A DNA stretch of 32,383 bases from Clostridiaceae bacterium (lineage in GTDB: Bacteria; Bacillota; Clostridia; Oscillospirales; Acutalibacteraceae): contig JAEDFL010000021.1 of NCBI GenBank assembly GCA_016292785.1, positions 1 through 32,383 on the forward strand. Direction: 5' to 3'. This document shows positions 8,501 through 15,970 of this stretch, in pieces. The position numbers and the translations under genes are program-made. Position 1 is the stretch's first letter, and every line of letters starts with the position of its first letter. The notes under the pieces were generated by a model that was not told the origin of the DNA, searched no databases, and worked only from the letters and a program-made list of their open reading frames with translations.

Positions 8501-8540
8501 GAATACTCTTTTTTTCTCTTGAATACTCCGTTTTTCTCGT
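8501..8540. repeat. 20-bp tandem direct repeat upstream of potA
   Basis: Two head-to-tail units share 17 of 20 bases, each beginning GAATACTC and followed by a T-rich stretch ending in TCTC. They lie about 55-95 bp upstream of the pot -35 box. The 20-bp period is about two helical turns, so they could be paired regulator sites. Low-complexity T-tracts make chance similarity possible. The rest of 8356-8628 contains only AT-rich sequence, the promoter, the inverted repeat and a terminator. Confidence 0.45.
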
Positions 8541-8573
8541 TTCAGCTCATTTTTTGTTGGTATAAAAAATTAT

Positions 8574-8608
8574 CGGCAACCGTAATATTTTTCATTTTAC
8601 GGTTGCCG
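8574..8608 (-). terminator. Bidirectional intrinsic terminator after the transhydrogenase operon
   Basis: A perfect 12-bp stem, CGGCAACCGTAA with TTACGGTTGCCG, encloses an 11-nt loop. On the minus strand it is followed by ATAATTTTTT, as expected for ending the 8629-12899 operon. On the plus strand it is followed by TTTTTCATATTTTTT, so it can act in both directions. Confidence 0.85.
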
Positions 8609-8628
8609 TTTTTCATATTTTTTGATTA

Positions 8629-10656
8629 TTAAAGAGACTTCAGCGCACCTGTCGGGCAAGCATTAACGCACTTCTGACAGTCTTTACAGTAGGCCGCAAC
8701 GTCCGGAGAATCAAACTCAGGCTTGATAACGGTTGTAAATCCTCTGCCGACAAGACCGAGAATACCCTTGCCGACCTCCTCGTCACAGACACGGACGCAG
8801 AGATTACAGAGAATACACTTGTTCTGATCTCTTTCGATAGAAACAAGCTTCTGCTCCTTGGGACAGTTATGCTTTTCACCGAAGAAGCGTTCGGGCTGAA
8901 CGTCATACTGATTGGCATATCTTATCAGCTTACATTCATGGAAGTCGTGACAGCCGCACTGAAGACAGCGCTTTGCCTCGTTCATCGCCTGCTCTGCGGT
9001 AAAGCCGAGATTGACCTCGATAAAATCATGCTTTCTTTCTTCGGGACTTCTCTGAGGCATCTTGGCTCTTGAACACTTCTCACGGTCTGCAAGATCCTCG
9101 GCGGTTACGGTTTTTTCGACAAAATACGGCTTTTTGTAGCCGACATTCTCGCCGTTAAGATATCCGTCAACAACCTCGGAGGCTTTCTGAGCCTCGCCGA
9201 TAGCCTCAATGGCAATCGAAGCTCCCCTGTTTGTTGCGTCGCCGACAGCGAAAACTCCGTCCATTGACGTTCTGAACGTGGAAGTATCGGCGGATATGTT
9301 ACCCCTGTTTGTAAGCTCAAGCTGTTCAAAACCGCCTATATTTATTTTCTGACCGATCGCCATTATTACAGAGTCAAGCTCAATCGTCTCGAATGCTCCC
9401 TCAACGGGAACAGGTCTGCGGCGACCGCCTGCGTCAGGCTCGCCAAGCTCCATTTTCTGAAGCTTAACGGCTTTAACCTTACCGTTATCACCGATGATCT
9501 CGGTCGGATTGCAGAGGAATTTATAAACAACTCCCTCCTCCTCCGCCTCGTCGATCTCGACCTTTTCGGCAGGCATTTCGGCTCTCGTTCTTCTGTATAT
9601 TACATAAACCTCATCGGCATTAAGTCTGACAGTGGTACGGCAGGCATCCATAGCGGTATTTCCTCCGCCGATGACGGCAACCCTCTTGCCGATATCAACA
9701 GGCTGACCGAGAGCAACGGAACGCAGGAAATCAATTCCTCCGAAAACTCCGTCAAGCTCCTCGCCCGTTACACCCATCGAGCTGCTCGTCCATGCGCCGA
9801 CGGCAACGATCACGGCGTCGTGCTTTGACCTGATTTCATCAAGCGTGATATCCGTTCCGACCTTTACATTGTTTTTCATCTCCACGCCAAGCTCGGCAAC
9901 GGAGCTTATTTCCATATCGAGAATTTCCTTAGGAAGTCTGTACTGAGGAATACCGTATCTGAGCATACCGCCCATCTTAGGCATAGCGTCATATACCGTT
10001 ACCTTGTGTCCCTTGACAGCAAGGAAATATGCGGCTGTAAGTCCTGCAGGACCTCCGCCGATAATTCCGACCGTCTTTCCGCTCGGCTCGGCAACCTCGG
10101 GCATAAACTTGTCGCCCGATTGAAGATCCTTGTCGGCGGCAAAGCTCTTGAGGAAAGCGATTGAGATCGGCTCCTCGACAAGCTGACGGCGGCAGGCAGT
10201 CTCACAGGGATGCGGACAAACACGTCCGATAGAAGCAGGCAGAGGTACTCTGTCCTTGACAAGCTCGACAGCCTCCTTGAATTTGCCCTCGGCAATGAGC
10301 TTGACATAGCCCTGACAGTCCGTACCTGCAGGACAGTTGAGAGAGCAGGGACCCTTGCAGTCACCCGTATGGTCGGAGAGAAGAAGCTCAAGAGCAATCT
10401 TTCTCGCCTGACGAACTCTCGGAGTATCGGTCTTGACGACCATTCCGTCAAAGGCAACGGAGGAACAGGCTCTGAGAAGCTTGGGTGTGTTCTCTGCCTC
10501 AACCACGCAGAGTCCGCAGGCACCGTATGCCTTAACCTCGTCAATATAACAAAGAGTGGGAATTTCAATTCCGTTATTTTCAGCGATCTGAAGGATCGTC
10601 TGACCTTTTTCGGCAATGATTTCTCTGCCGTTTATCGTCACTTTAATACTTTCCAT
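8629..10656 (-). CDS. GltD-like FAD/NAD(P) iron-sulfur subunit of a Stn-type transhydrogenase
   Basis: This 675-residue soluble flavoprotein has several modules. Residues 1-70 are a NuoG-like [2Fe-2S] domain (C36, C47, C50, C64). Residues 95-155 carry the GltD-type cluster region (C100, C104, C108, C114, C147, C151, C155). FAD binding is at GIIGGGPAGL (197-206) and NAD(P) binding at GGGNTAMD (330-337), followed by YRRTRAEMP, whose arginines suit NADPH. C564-C575 and a two-cluster ferredoxin domain (C614/617/620/624 and C657/660/663/667) complete it. This architecture, beside NuoE- and NuoF-like genes, matches the Sporomusa-type Nfn (Stn) complex, which couples NADPH, NADH and ferredoxin. An alternative is an uncharacterised formate- or glutamate-synthase-like complex. 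The SD GAGGTG is 6 nt before ATG. Confidence 0.85.
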   Translation of the reverse strand: MESIKVTINGREIIAEKGQTILQIAENNGIEIPTLCYIDEVKAYGACGLCVVEAENTPKLLRACSSVAFDGMVVKTDTPRVRQARKIALELLLSDHTGDCKGPCSLNCPAGTDCQGYVKLIAEGKFKEAVELVKDRVPLPASIGRVCPHPCETACRRQLVEEPISIAFLKSFAADKDLQSGDKFMPEVAEPSGKTVGIIGGGPAGLTAAYFLAVKGHKVTVYDAMPKMGGMLRYGIPQYRLPKEILDMEISSVAELGVEMKNNVKVGTDITLDEIRSKHDAVIVAVGAWTSSSMGVTGEELDGVFGGIDFLRSVALGQPVDIGKRVAVIGGGNTAMDACRTTVRLNADEVYVIYRRTRAEMPAEKVEIDEAEEEGVVYKFLCNPTEIIGDNGKVKAVKLQKMELGEPDAGGRRRPVPVEGAFETIELDSVIMAIGQKINIGGFEQLELTNRGNISADTSTFRTSMDGVFAVGDATNRGASIAIEAIGEAQKASEVVDGYLNGENVGYKKPYFVEKTVTAEDLADREKCSRAKMPQRSPEERKHDFIEVNLGFTAEQAMNEAKRCLQCGCHDFHECKLIRYANQYDVQPERFFGEKHNCPKEQKLVSIERDQNKCILCNLCVRVCDEEVGKGILGLVGRGFTTVIKPEFDSPDVAAYCKDCQKCVNACPTGALKSL

Positions 10657-10668
10657 TCAAATCACCTC

Positions 10669-12414
10669 TTAATCAACATTTACCGCACCGAATCTGCATA
10701 CCGAAACGCAGGATCCGCACTTAATACACTTGGAAGTATCAACCGAATGAGCCGACTTGACCTCGCCCGATATTGCGTCGGCAGGACATTTCTTGGCGCA
10801 GAGCGTACAGCCTCTGCATTTGTCGGGGTCAATCGAATAGCTGAGAAGATCGGGACAGCTCCTTGCAGGGCATTTCTTCTCTTTTATATGAGCCTCATAT
10901 TCGTTTCTGAAATACTTGATAGTAGTCAAAACCGGGTTAGGAGCAGTCTGACCGAGGCCGCAGAGTGCGCCGTCCTTGATGGAATAGCAAAGCTCCTCAA
11001 GCAGCTCGATATCGCCCTCTTTGCCCTCGCCCTTAACGATCCTGTTGAGAATTTCAAGCATTCTCTTTGTACCGATACGGCAGTGAATACACTTTCCGCA
11101 GGACTCCTTGGCGGTGAAGTCGAGGAAGAACTGAGCCATACTTACCATACAGGTGGTTTCGTCCATAACGACCATACCGCCCGATCCCATGATAGCACCG
11201 GTAGCACCGAGAGCCTTATAGTCGATAACGGTATCGAGAAGCTCGGCAGGAATACATCCGCCCGACGGTCCGCCCATCTGAACAGCCTTGAACTCCTTGC
11301 CGTTCTTGATTCCTCCGCCGATGTCAAAAATAACGTCACGCAGAGTTTTACCCATCGGAATTTCGACAAGTCCGCCCTTTTGGATCTTACCTGTGAGGGC
11401 GAATACCTTTGTACCCTTACTGCCCTCGGTTCCCATTGCGGCAAAAGCGTCGCCGCCGTTGAGAATTATCCACGAAACATTGGCAAAGGTTTCAACGTTG
11501 TTGATATTTGATGGCTTATACCAGTAGCCCGACTGTGCAGGGAACGGAGGTTTAAGCCTCGGCATACCTCTCTCGCCCTGGAGAGATTCGATAAGTGCAG
11601 TTTCCTCACCGCAGACAAATGCGCCTGCGCCCGCTTTAATTCTCATCTTGCAGGAGAAACCGCTGTTCATTATATTATCGCCGAGGAAGCCTTTTTCCTC
11701 GGCCTGTTTTATTGCTTCTTTCAGTCTTTCGATTGCAAGGGGATATTCCGCTCTGACATAGACTACCGCTTCCTTTGCGCCGATAGCATATGCGCCGATG
11801 AGCATACCCTCAATGAGATTGTGAGGATCGCTTTCAATGACGGCTCTGTCCATAAATGCACCGGGATCACCCTCGTCGGCATTACAGATAAGGTACTTTT
11901 CCTCGCCCTGCGACTGTCTTGCGGCATTCCACTTGAACCAGGTCGGGAAGCCTGCGCCGCCTCGTCCTGCAAGTCCGGAAACCTTAATTTCTTCAATGAC
12001 CTCTTCGGGCGTCATTGTATTAAGCACTTTTTCAAGAGCCTTATATCCGTCCTGAGCCGTGTATTCTTCGATTTTTTCTGGATTGATGAGTCCGCAATGG
12101 CGAAGCGCAATTCTTGTCTGCTTTTCAAGGAATTGCTTATCGTCATCGGAAATTTCAATACCGTCAACGGCTTTTTCATCACCGTTTACATATGCGATAA
12201 TCTTTTCTGCGTCATCGGGCTGAACCTTGACAAGACGCTTTTTAAGCTCATCACCGTCATAAATATCTACGATCGGCTCAAGGAAGCACATTCCGATACA
12301 GCCCGTAACCGTCAGCATTGCTTCGGAAGAACCGAGCAAAGCCTCAATCGCAGAATAAACCTTTGCGGCTCCTGCGGCAATTCCGCAGCTGCCCTCTCCG
12401 ACAACTATTTTCAT
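10669..12414 (-). CDS. NuoF/HydB-like NADH-binding flavoprotein subunit
   Basis: This 581-residue subunit should bind FMN and NADH and pass electrons to iron-sulfur clusters. The order is an N-terminal thioredoxin-like domain, the FMN/NADH domain (GLAGRGGAGFPTWFKW, 148-163), an SLBB-like segment, the NuoF [4Fe-4S] site (C439, C442, C445, C485) and a C-terminal 2x[4Fe-4S] ferredoxin (C533/536/539/543; C563/566/569/573). The length and C-terminal ferredoxin fit HydB/StnB-type proteins rather than complex I NuoF. The N-terminal [2Fe-2S] region has only three of four expected ligands: C10, C39 and C43 are present but position 5 is Val. The gene lies 2 nt after the NuoE-like gene, with SD GAGGAGG. 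No [FeFe]-hydrogenase gene is adjacent. Confidence 0.9.
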   Translation of the reverse strand: MKIVVGEGSCGIAAGAAKVYSAIEALLGSSEAMLTVTGCIGMCFLEPIVDIYDGDELKKRLVKVQPDDAEKIIAYVNGDEKAVDGIEISDDDKQFLEKQTRIALRHCGLINPEKIEEYTAQDGYKALEKVLNTMTPEEVIEEIKVSGLAGRGGAGFPTWFKWNAARQSQGEEKYLICNADEGDPGAFMDRAVIESDPHNLIEGMLIGAYAIGAKEAVVYVRAEYPLAIERLKEAIKQAEEKGFLGDNIMNSGFSCKMRIKAGAGAFVCGEETALIESLQGERGMPRLKPPFPAQSGYWYKPSNINNVETFANVSWIILNGGDAFAAMGTEGSKGTKVFALTGKIQKGGLVEIPMGKTLRDVIFDIGGGIKNGKEFKAVQMGGPSGGCIPAELLDTVIDYKALGATGAIMGSGGMVVMDETTCMVSMAQFFLDFTAKESCGKCIHCRIGTKRMLEILNRIVKGEGKEGDIELLEELCYSIKDGALCGLGQTAPNPVLTTIKYFRNEYEAHIKEKKCPARSCPDLLSYSIDPDKCRGCTLCAKKCPADAISGEVKSAHSVDTSKCIKCGSCVSVCRFGAVNVD

Positions 12415-12416
12415 AC

Positions 12417-12899
12417 TCAGCCCTCCTCTTTAAGCTTTCTGAGAATTTCGACCGTCTTGGACGGAGTGAGACTGCCGTAGGTCTCGCCGTTGATCATCAT
12501 GACGGGAGACAGACTGCAGCAGCCGAGACAGGCAACATTCTTGAGTGTGAAAAGTCCGTCATCGGTTGTTTCTCCGTCGGAAATGCCGAGTTCCTGAGTG
12601 ATGGCGGCTTCAATTCGCTGTGATCCGTTGACATGGCAGGCAGTACCCTGACAGAGCATTATTAAATATTTTCCTACCGGCTGAAGCCTGAACTGGGAAT
12701 AGAACGTGGCAACTCCCATTACCTTTGCGGGAGAAGCTCCGATTCTTTCCGCTATGCAGTAAAGCACATCCGTCGGAAGATATCCGTAGATATCCTGAGC
12801 GTGCTGAAGTATCGTAATAAGACTTCCCGGTGTGTCGCCGTATTCGTCAAGCACCGGCTTAATAAGCGAAAGATCGCTTTTTTTACAGGAGCAATTCAT
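12417..12899 (-). CDS. NuoE/HydC-like [2Fe-2S] subunit
   Basis: This 160-residue protein belongs to the 24-kDa NuoE/HydC family. The N-terminal helical part has HAQDIYGYLP and GVATFYSQF. The C-terminal thioredoxin-like domain holds the [2Fe-2S] ligands C83 and C88 (CQGTAC) and C124 and C128 (CLGCC). It is the first gene of the three-gene operon and should bridge electrons between the NuoF-like subunit and the rest of the complex. The ATG has a strong SD, GGAGG with 7-nt spacing, and a promoter at 12935-12963. Confidence 0.93.
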   Translation of the reverse strand: MNCSCKKSDLSLIKPVLDEYGDTPGSLITILQHAQDIYGYLPTDVLYCIAERIGASPAKVMGVATFYSQFRLQPVGKYLIMLCQGTACHVNGSQRIEAAITQELGISDGETTDDGLFTLKNVACLGCCSLSPVMMINGETYGSLTPSKTVEILRKLKEEG

Positions 12900-12934
12900 T
12901 GCAAAACCTCCGTTGATTCGATGATTTTCATATC

Positions 12935-12963
12935 ATTTTAACATATGTTTATTTTTTAATCAA
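12935..12963 (-). promoter_or_regulatory. Promoter of the NuoE/NuoF/GltD-like operon
   Basis: TTGATT (12958-12963) and TAAAAT (12935-12940) are separated by 17 bp on the minus strand. The leader would be about 30 nt. No other plausible promoter lies between this operon and the terminator at 13002-13050. Confidence 0.7.
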
Positions 12964-12990
12964 CAGGATTTACCGAAAAAGTTTTATCCA

Positions 12991-13050
12991 ATTAAAGTAA
13001 AAACAGCCTCATAATGCCGCTTTAAAAAATGAAGCATTAAAGAAGCTGTT
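12991..13050 (-). terminator. Probable terminator of the glycerophosphodiesterase gene
   Basis: On the minus strand AACAGC pairs with GCTGTT, and inside it TAATGC pairs with GCATTA, with small internal loops. The stem is followed by TTTACTTT. It begins 9 nt after the stop codon of the gene at 13059. Confidence 0.7.
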
Positions 13051-13058
13051 ATTAACCG

Positions 13059-13814
13059 TTAAATCTCGGAAATGATCTTCCTTGCAAAATTCGGTACATC
13101 GGTAATAACTCCGTCAACGCCGAGCTTTACCAGTCTTTTGATATCGTTCTCCCTGTTGACTGTCCACGGATTGACTGCCATTCCGTTTTCGTGCGCCCTT
13201 TCGACAAGGCGGCGGTCAACAAGCCAGAGAAACGGATGAAGAGCGTCTGCGCCGATGCATCTTGCGAACTCGGTCTCTTTTCCCAAAATTCGCATGACGT
13301 TAGGACTTTTGGGACTGTAAAGAAATCCCGTCTTACAGTCGGAGTCAACGTCCTTGCAGGTTGTCAGAGCGATCGGATCAAAGCTTGAGATAAGCAGTTT
13401 GTCAAACAGCCCTTTTTCCTTTACCGTCTGAATGGTCTTTTCAACGATTGAATAATCCTTGTTCTGGGGACTTTTTATTTCTATATTCAGTACTTTGAGA
13501 TTAGCTTTTTTTGCAAGGTTAAGAAACTCGTCAAGAGTAGGAATTTTTGTACCCTTGTAGGCTCTGTGGAAATATGCTCCGAAATCAAGCCTTTTGAGAT
13601 CCTCAAGCGTCTTGTTGCGGATCAGACCTTTTCCGTCGGAGGTTTCGTCAACGGTATAGTTGTGACAGATTACGGGAACGCCGTCAAAGGTCAGATGAAC
13701 GTCGGTCTCAAAGCCGTCGGCACGAAAATCAATGGACTTTCTGAATGCCGGCAGGGTGTTCTGAGGCGCAATTTTATTCGCTCCCCTGTGTGAAATTACA
13801 TTGCATACAGCCAT
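13059..13814 (-). CDS. Glycerophosphodiester phosphodiesterase (GDPD)
   Basis: The product is predicted to hydrolyse glycerophosphodiesters to glycerol-3-phosphate and an alcohol. The 251-residue TIM-barrel protein has the family motifs HRG (residues 9-11), PQNTLPAF, the metal-binding FETDVHLTFDGVPVICHN, NIEIKSP and a C-terminal GVDGVITDVP. It has no signal peptide, so it resembles cytoplasmic UgpQ rather than periplasmic GlpQ. The ATG is preceded by GAGGGA with 7-nt spacing. It is a single-gene unit with its own promoter and terminator, divergent from the EamA transporter gene. Confidence 0.93.
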   Translation of the reverse strand: MAVCNVISHRGANKIAPQNTLPAFRKSIDFRADGFETDVHLTFDGVPVICHNYTVDETSDGKGLIRNKTLEDLKRLDFGAYFHRAYKGTKIPTLDEFLNLAKKANLKVLNIEIKSPQNKDYSIVEKTIQTVKEKGLFDKLLISSFDPIALTTCKDVDSDCKTGFLYSPKSPNVMRILGKETEFARCIGADALHPFLWLVDRRLVERAHENGMAVNPWTVNRENDIKRLVKLGVDGVITDVPNFARKIISEI

Positions 13815-13857
13815 TTTACAATCCCTCGTTTTCTTTTTTGCTGTTTTAACAGGGAAT

Positions 13858-13885
13858 ATTATACCATAATATAAAAAAAAATCAA
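13858..13885 (-). promoter_or_regulatory. Promoter of the GDPD gene
   Basis: TTGATT (13880-13885) and a perfect TATAAT (13858-13863), 16 bp apart, read on the minus strand. It lies back to back with the plus-strand promoter at 13894. Confidence 0.75.
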
Positions 13886-13893
13886 TTATTTAT

Positions 13894-13922
13894 TTGACAT
13901 ATAACCGTCCGGCTGATAAAAT
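13894..13922 (+). promoter_or_regulatory. Promoter of the EamA-type transporter gene
   Basis: TTGACA (13894-13899) and TAAAAT (13917-13922) have a 17-bp spacer. The leader is about 60 nt. The two divergent -35 boxes are 8 bp apart, so one regulator could affect both genes. Confidence 0.82.
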
Positions 13923-13990
13923 GTAAAAAGTGCGTTCACAGAAAGCTGAGTCCGCACCGAGAATGTTTAACGAAAGGTTAATGTTGTTCT

Positions 13991-14902
13991 ATGGCAAAGA
14001 AAATGCGAATACTCGGACCTATAATGCTTGTCAGTGCGGCGATGATATGGGGACTTTCCTTTGTCGCTCAAAAGCAGGGAATGGAATATGTTGAGGGATT
14101 TACCTTCAACGGAATCAGATGTCTGCTCGGTGCAATTGTACTTATTCCGTTTATCCTGATCCGTGCCGTGAAAAATCCCGTGAAGCTCTCCCCAGCCGAA
14201 AAGAAGCAAAGCCGGAAGGATAATTTCAAAGGAATTATGATCGTCGGTCTGATGCTTTGTATCGGATCAAATCTTCAGCAGTTCGCTTTCAATTACATAG
14301 AGCCGGGCAGAGTAGGTTTCATCACCGCTCTTTATATGCTCATAGTTCCCCTTATTTCATTCATTGTTTACAAGAAGAAACAGCCCGTTACAACCTGGAT
14401 CGGAGTTATTCTCGGCGTTGTCGGACTGTATATGATATGTATGGGCGGTTCGGCGTCGTTCTCTCTCGGCAAGGGTGATATTCTTGCCCTGCTGTGCTCG
14501 TTCGCTTTTGCCCTGCATATAATTGTAATTGATAAGTTTGCCGCAAAGATCGACTGCGTCGTGCTTTCCTGCGGTCAGTTCTTTGTCACGGGAGTCATCT
14601 CCTGCATACTGATGTTCGTCTTTGAAAATCCGAACATTCAAAGCATTATGCAGGCGGCTGTGCCAATCCTGTACGCAGGTATCATGAGCTGCGGCTGTGC
14701 GTTCACGTTCCAGGTCATCGGTCAGAAATACACCGAACCGACTATCTCAAGTATGCTCCTTTGCCTTGAATCCGTGTTTTCGGTCATTTTCTCGTTCATA
14801 ATTCTCGGCGAAAGAATGGCTTCGGTTGAATACATCGGCTGTGCGGTAATGTTCGCTGCGATAATCATTGCTCAGCTGCCGGCAAAGAAGTCGGCGAAGT
14901 GA
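13991..14902 (+). CDS. EamA-family drug/metabolite transporter
   Basis: This is a 303-residue integral membrane protein with about ten hydrophobic helices in two EamA repeats (residues 8-145 and 160-297). Family features include the N-terminal MIWGLSFVAQKQGM, NYIEPGRVGFITALYMLIVPL closing the first repeat, and EPTISSMLLCLESVFSVIFSFIILGE in the second. The substrate cannot be told from sequence; members export amino acids, nucleotides or other metabolites. The SD AAAGG is 13 nt from the ATG, which is long; an in-frame stop just upstream excludes an earlier start. The last 38 bp overlap the 3' end of the opposite DUF4830 gene, and I see no terminator after this gene. Confidence 0.9.
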   Translation: MAKKMRILGPIMLVSAAMIWGLSFVAQKQGMEYVEGFTFNGIRCLLGAIVLIPFILIRAVKNPVKLSPAEKKQSRKDNFKGIMIVGLMLCIGSNLQQFAFNYIEPGRVGFITALYMLIVPLISFIVYKKKQPVTTWIGVILGVVGLYMICMGGSASFSLGKGDILALLCSFAFALHIIVIDKFAAKIDCVVLSCGQFFVTGVISCILMFVFENPNIQSIMQAAVPILYAGIMSCGCAFTFQVIGQKYTEPTISSMLLCLESVFSVIFSFIILGERMASVEYIGCAVMFAAIIIAQLPAKKSAK

Positions 14903-15386
14903 CGTTTGTACTCGGAAATTCAAAGCCTTGAATAAATCCGTTTTGCTCTATTGAAGAAATATCTCCGCCGATAACGGCTCCGTCATAAACAAGTAAGGTT
15001 GCCCTGATATATCCGCAGTCAGCAGGATAATCGGGGTAATTTTTTACCTCAAAAATCCATTTTTTTGCCCGAAAGCCCTTGTAAGGCTCAAGGTCAAGCC
15101 CCTGATTTTTCTGGATAACATTGTAAGCGGTATATGTATCGTTAAATTCCGACGGAATGATAACCTCCCTGACCTCAACGGGTTCTTCGTTCACGCTCCA
15201 GCCGAACTGGGAAAGGAATGAAATACAGTCCGACGCATTTTTTGCAATATAGCTTATGGAACCGTCGTTGGCAACAGGCTTTTTTCGGCTGTTCAAAGCA
15301 AGCGTTCCTGCAATCAGAACGCAGATTACGATACAAAGTGCAACAATCAGCTTGGGCTTGTTCGCTTTAAATGAAAATACAAACAT
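14865..15386 (-). CDS. DUF4830-family membrane-anchored protein
   Basis: This 173-residue protein has one N-terminal transmembrane helix (about residues 12-31, after KANKPK) and an extracytoplasmic domain. The domain has the DUF4830 pattern: SFLSQFGWSVNEEPVEVREV, then IPSEFNDTYTAYNVIQKNQG, then YIRATLLVYDGAVIGGDISS. The family has no known function; short versions often occur in spore-forming Clostridia. The start has an ideal SD (GGAGG, 8-nt spacing), but that SD is the 3' arm of a strong hairpin at 15392-15442. The gene follows the YfcE-like gene, 61 nt after its stop, and ends inside the convergent transporter gene. Confidence 0.8.
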   Translation of the reverse strand: MFVFSFKANKPKLIVALCIVICVLIAGTLALNSRKKPVANDGSISYIAKNASDCISFLSQFGWSVNEEPVEVREVIIPSEFNDTYTAYNVIQKNQGLDLEPYKGFRAKKWIFEVKNYPDYPADCGYIRATLLVYDGAVIGGDISSIEQNGFIQGFEFPSTNVTSPTSLPAAEQ

Positions 15387-15391
15387 AATTA

Positions 15392-15442
15392 AATCCTCCG
15401 TTTTTGTCCGTTACTTTAATGTATGAGACAAAGCGGAGGATT
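15392..15442 (-). promoter_or_regulatory. Hairpin sequestering the DUF4830 ribosome binding site
   Basis: On the minus-strand RNA, AAUCCUCCG (15442 to 15434) is perfectly complementary to CGGAGGAUU (15400 to 15392), which contains the Shine-Dalgarno sequence. An inner 6-bp stem, UUUGUC with GACAAA, extends it across a 1x2 internal loop, leaving an 18-nt apical loop. The structure fills the gap between the YfcE-like stop codon and the DUF4830 start. No U-tract follows, so it is not an intrinsic terminator on this strand. A translational switch or thermometer-like control is inferred. Confidence 0.65.
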
Positions 15443-15447
15443 ATTAC

Positions 15448-15912
15448 TTAATTATAAAGATCGGCAAGTATCGGCATTATGCCCTTTTCGGTTATGTCGA
15501 TCATCGCATATTTACCTACGGAAAGCGAGCCGGGATTGACATACCATATTTCTTCCTCATATGTTGTGTCAGGGACGTGCGTATGCCCGTATAATGCTAT
15601 AGAAGCTGAACAGGATCGGGCTTTCTGTTTCAGACCGTACAGAGAGTATTTTACGCCCTCGTTATGTCCGTGGGCTGCATAAACGGTTTTGCCGCCGAAT
15701 TTTTCAAGCAGAAACGGCGGATTTGCAGAATTGAAATCGCAGTTTCCGCAGACGGCATAAAGCTTCAAATCGGGATATATTTTTTTCAGAAATTCAATAT
15801 CTCTTTCGCCGTCTCCGAGAAAAATTACTGCGTCGGCTTCGGGGTGAAGCTCAACGGCTTTGAGCAAAAGATTTTTTCGTCCGTGGGAGTCGGATAAAAC
15901 AAGTAAGCGCAT
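15448..15912 (-). CDS. YfcE/MJ0936-family metallophosphoesterase
   Basis: This 154-residue cytoplasmic enzyme is predicted to hydrolyse phosphodiesters with a two-metal centre. All family motifs are present: LSDSHG (D8, H10), FLGDGE, VCGNCD, AAHGHNEG and YGHTHVP, then the C-terminal NPGSLS. The length is close to the family norm of 155-180 residues. The physiological substrate is unknown. The ATG has the SD AAAGG at 10-nt spacing. The promoter lies in the 57-bp divergent region, and the gene is probably cotranscribed with the DUF4830 gene. Confidence 0.92.
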   Translation of the reverse strand: MRLLVLSDSHGRKNLLLKAVELHPEADAVIFLGDGERDIEFLKKIYPDLKLYAVCGNCDFNSANPPFLLEKFGGKTVYAAHGHNEGVKYSLYGLKQKARSCSASIALYGHTHVPDTTYEEEIWYVNPGSLSVGKYAMIDITEKGIMPILADLYN

Positions 15913-15941
15913 ACATACAACACCTTTCAGAATATAACTTT

Positions 15942-15970
15942 ATTATAAATCATTGGAGTGTGAGTGTAAA
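15942..15970 (-). promoter_or_regulatory. Promoter of the YfcE-like gene
   Basis: TTTACA (15965-15970) and TATAAT (15942-15947) are separated by 17 bp on the minus strand. The -35 box overlaps the first base of the start codon of the divergent small gene at 15970. I did not find a convincing plus-strand promoter for that small gene. Confidence 0.75.

Noticed and set aside
10210..11511. A 433-codon open frame on the plus strand antisense to the GltD-like and NuoF-like genes.
   Set aside because: It runs across two well-conserved genes and their boundary, its translation resembles no family and has no ribosome site. It is a shadow of strong codon bias on the other strand.
8629..12899. HydABC electron-bifurcating [FeFe]-hydrogenase.
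   Set aside because: No H-cluster motifs (such as TSCCPxW or MPCxxK) are present; the third subunit has GltD-type flavin motifs instead.
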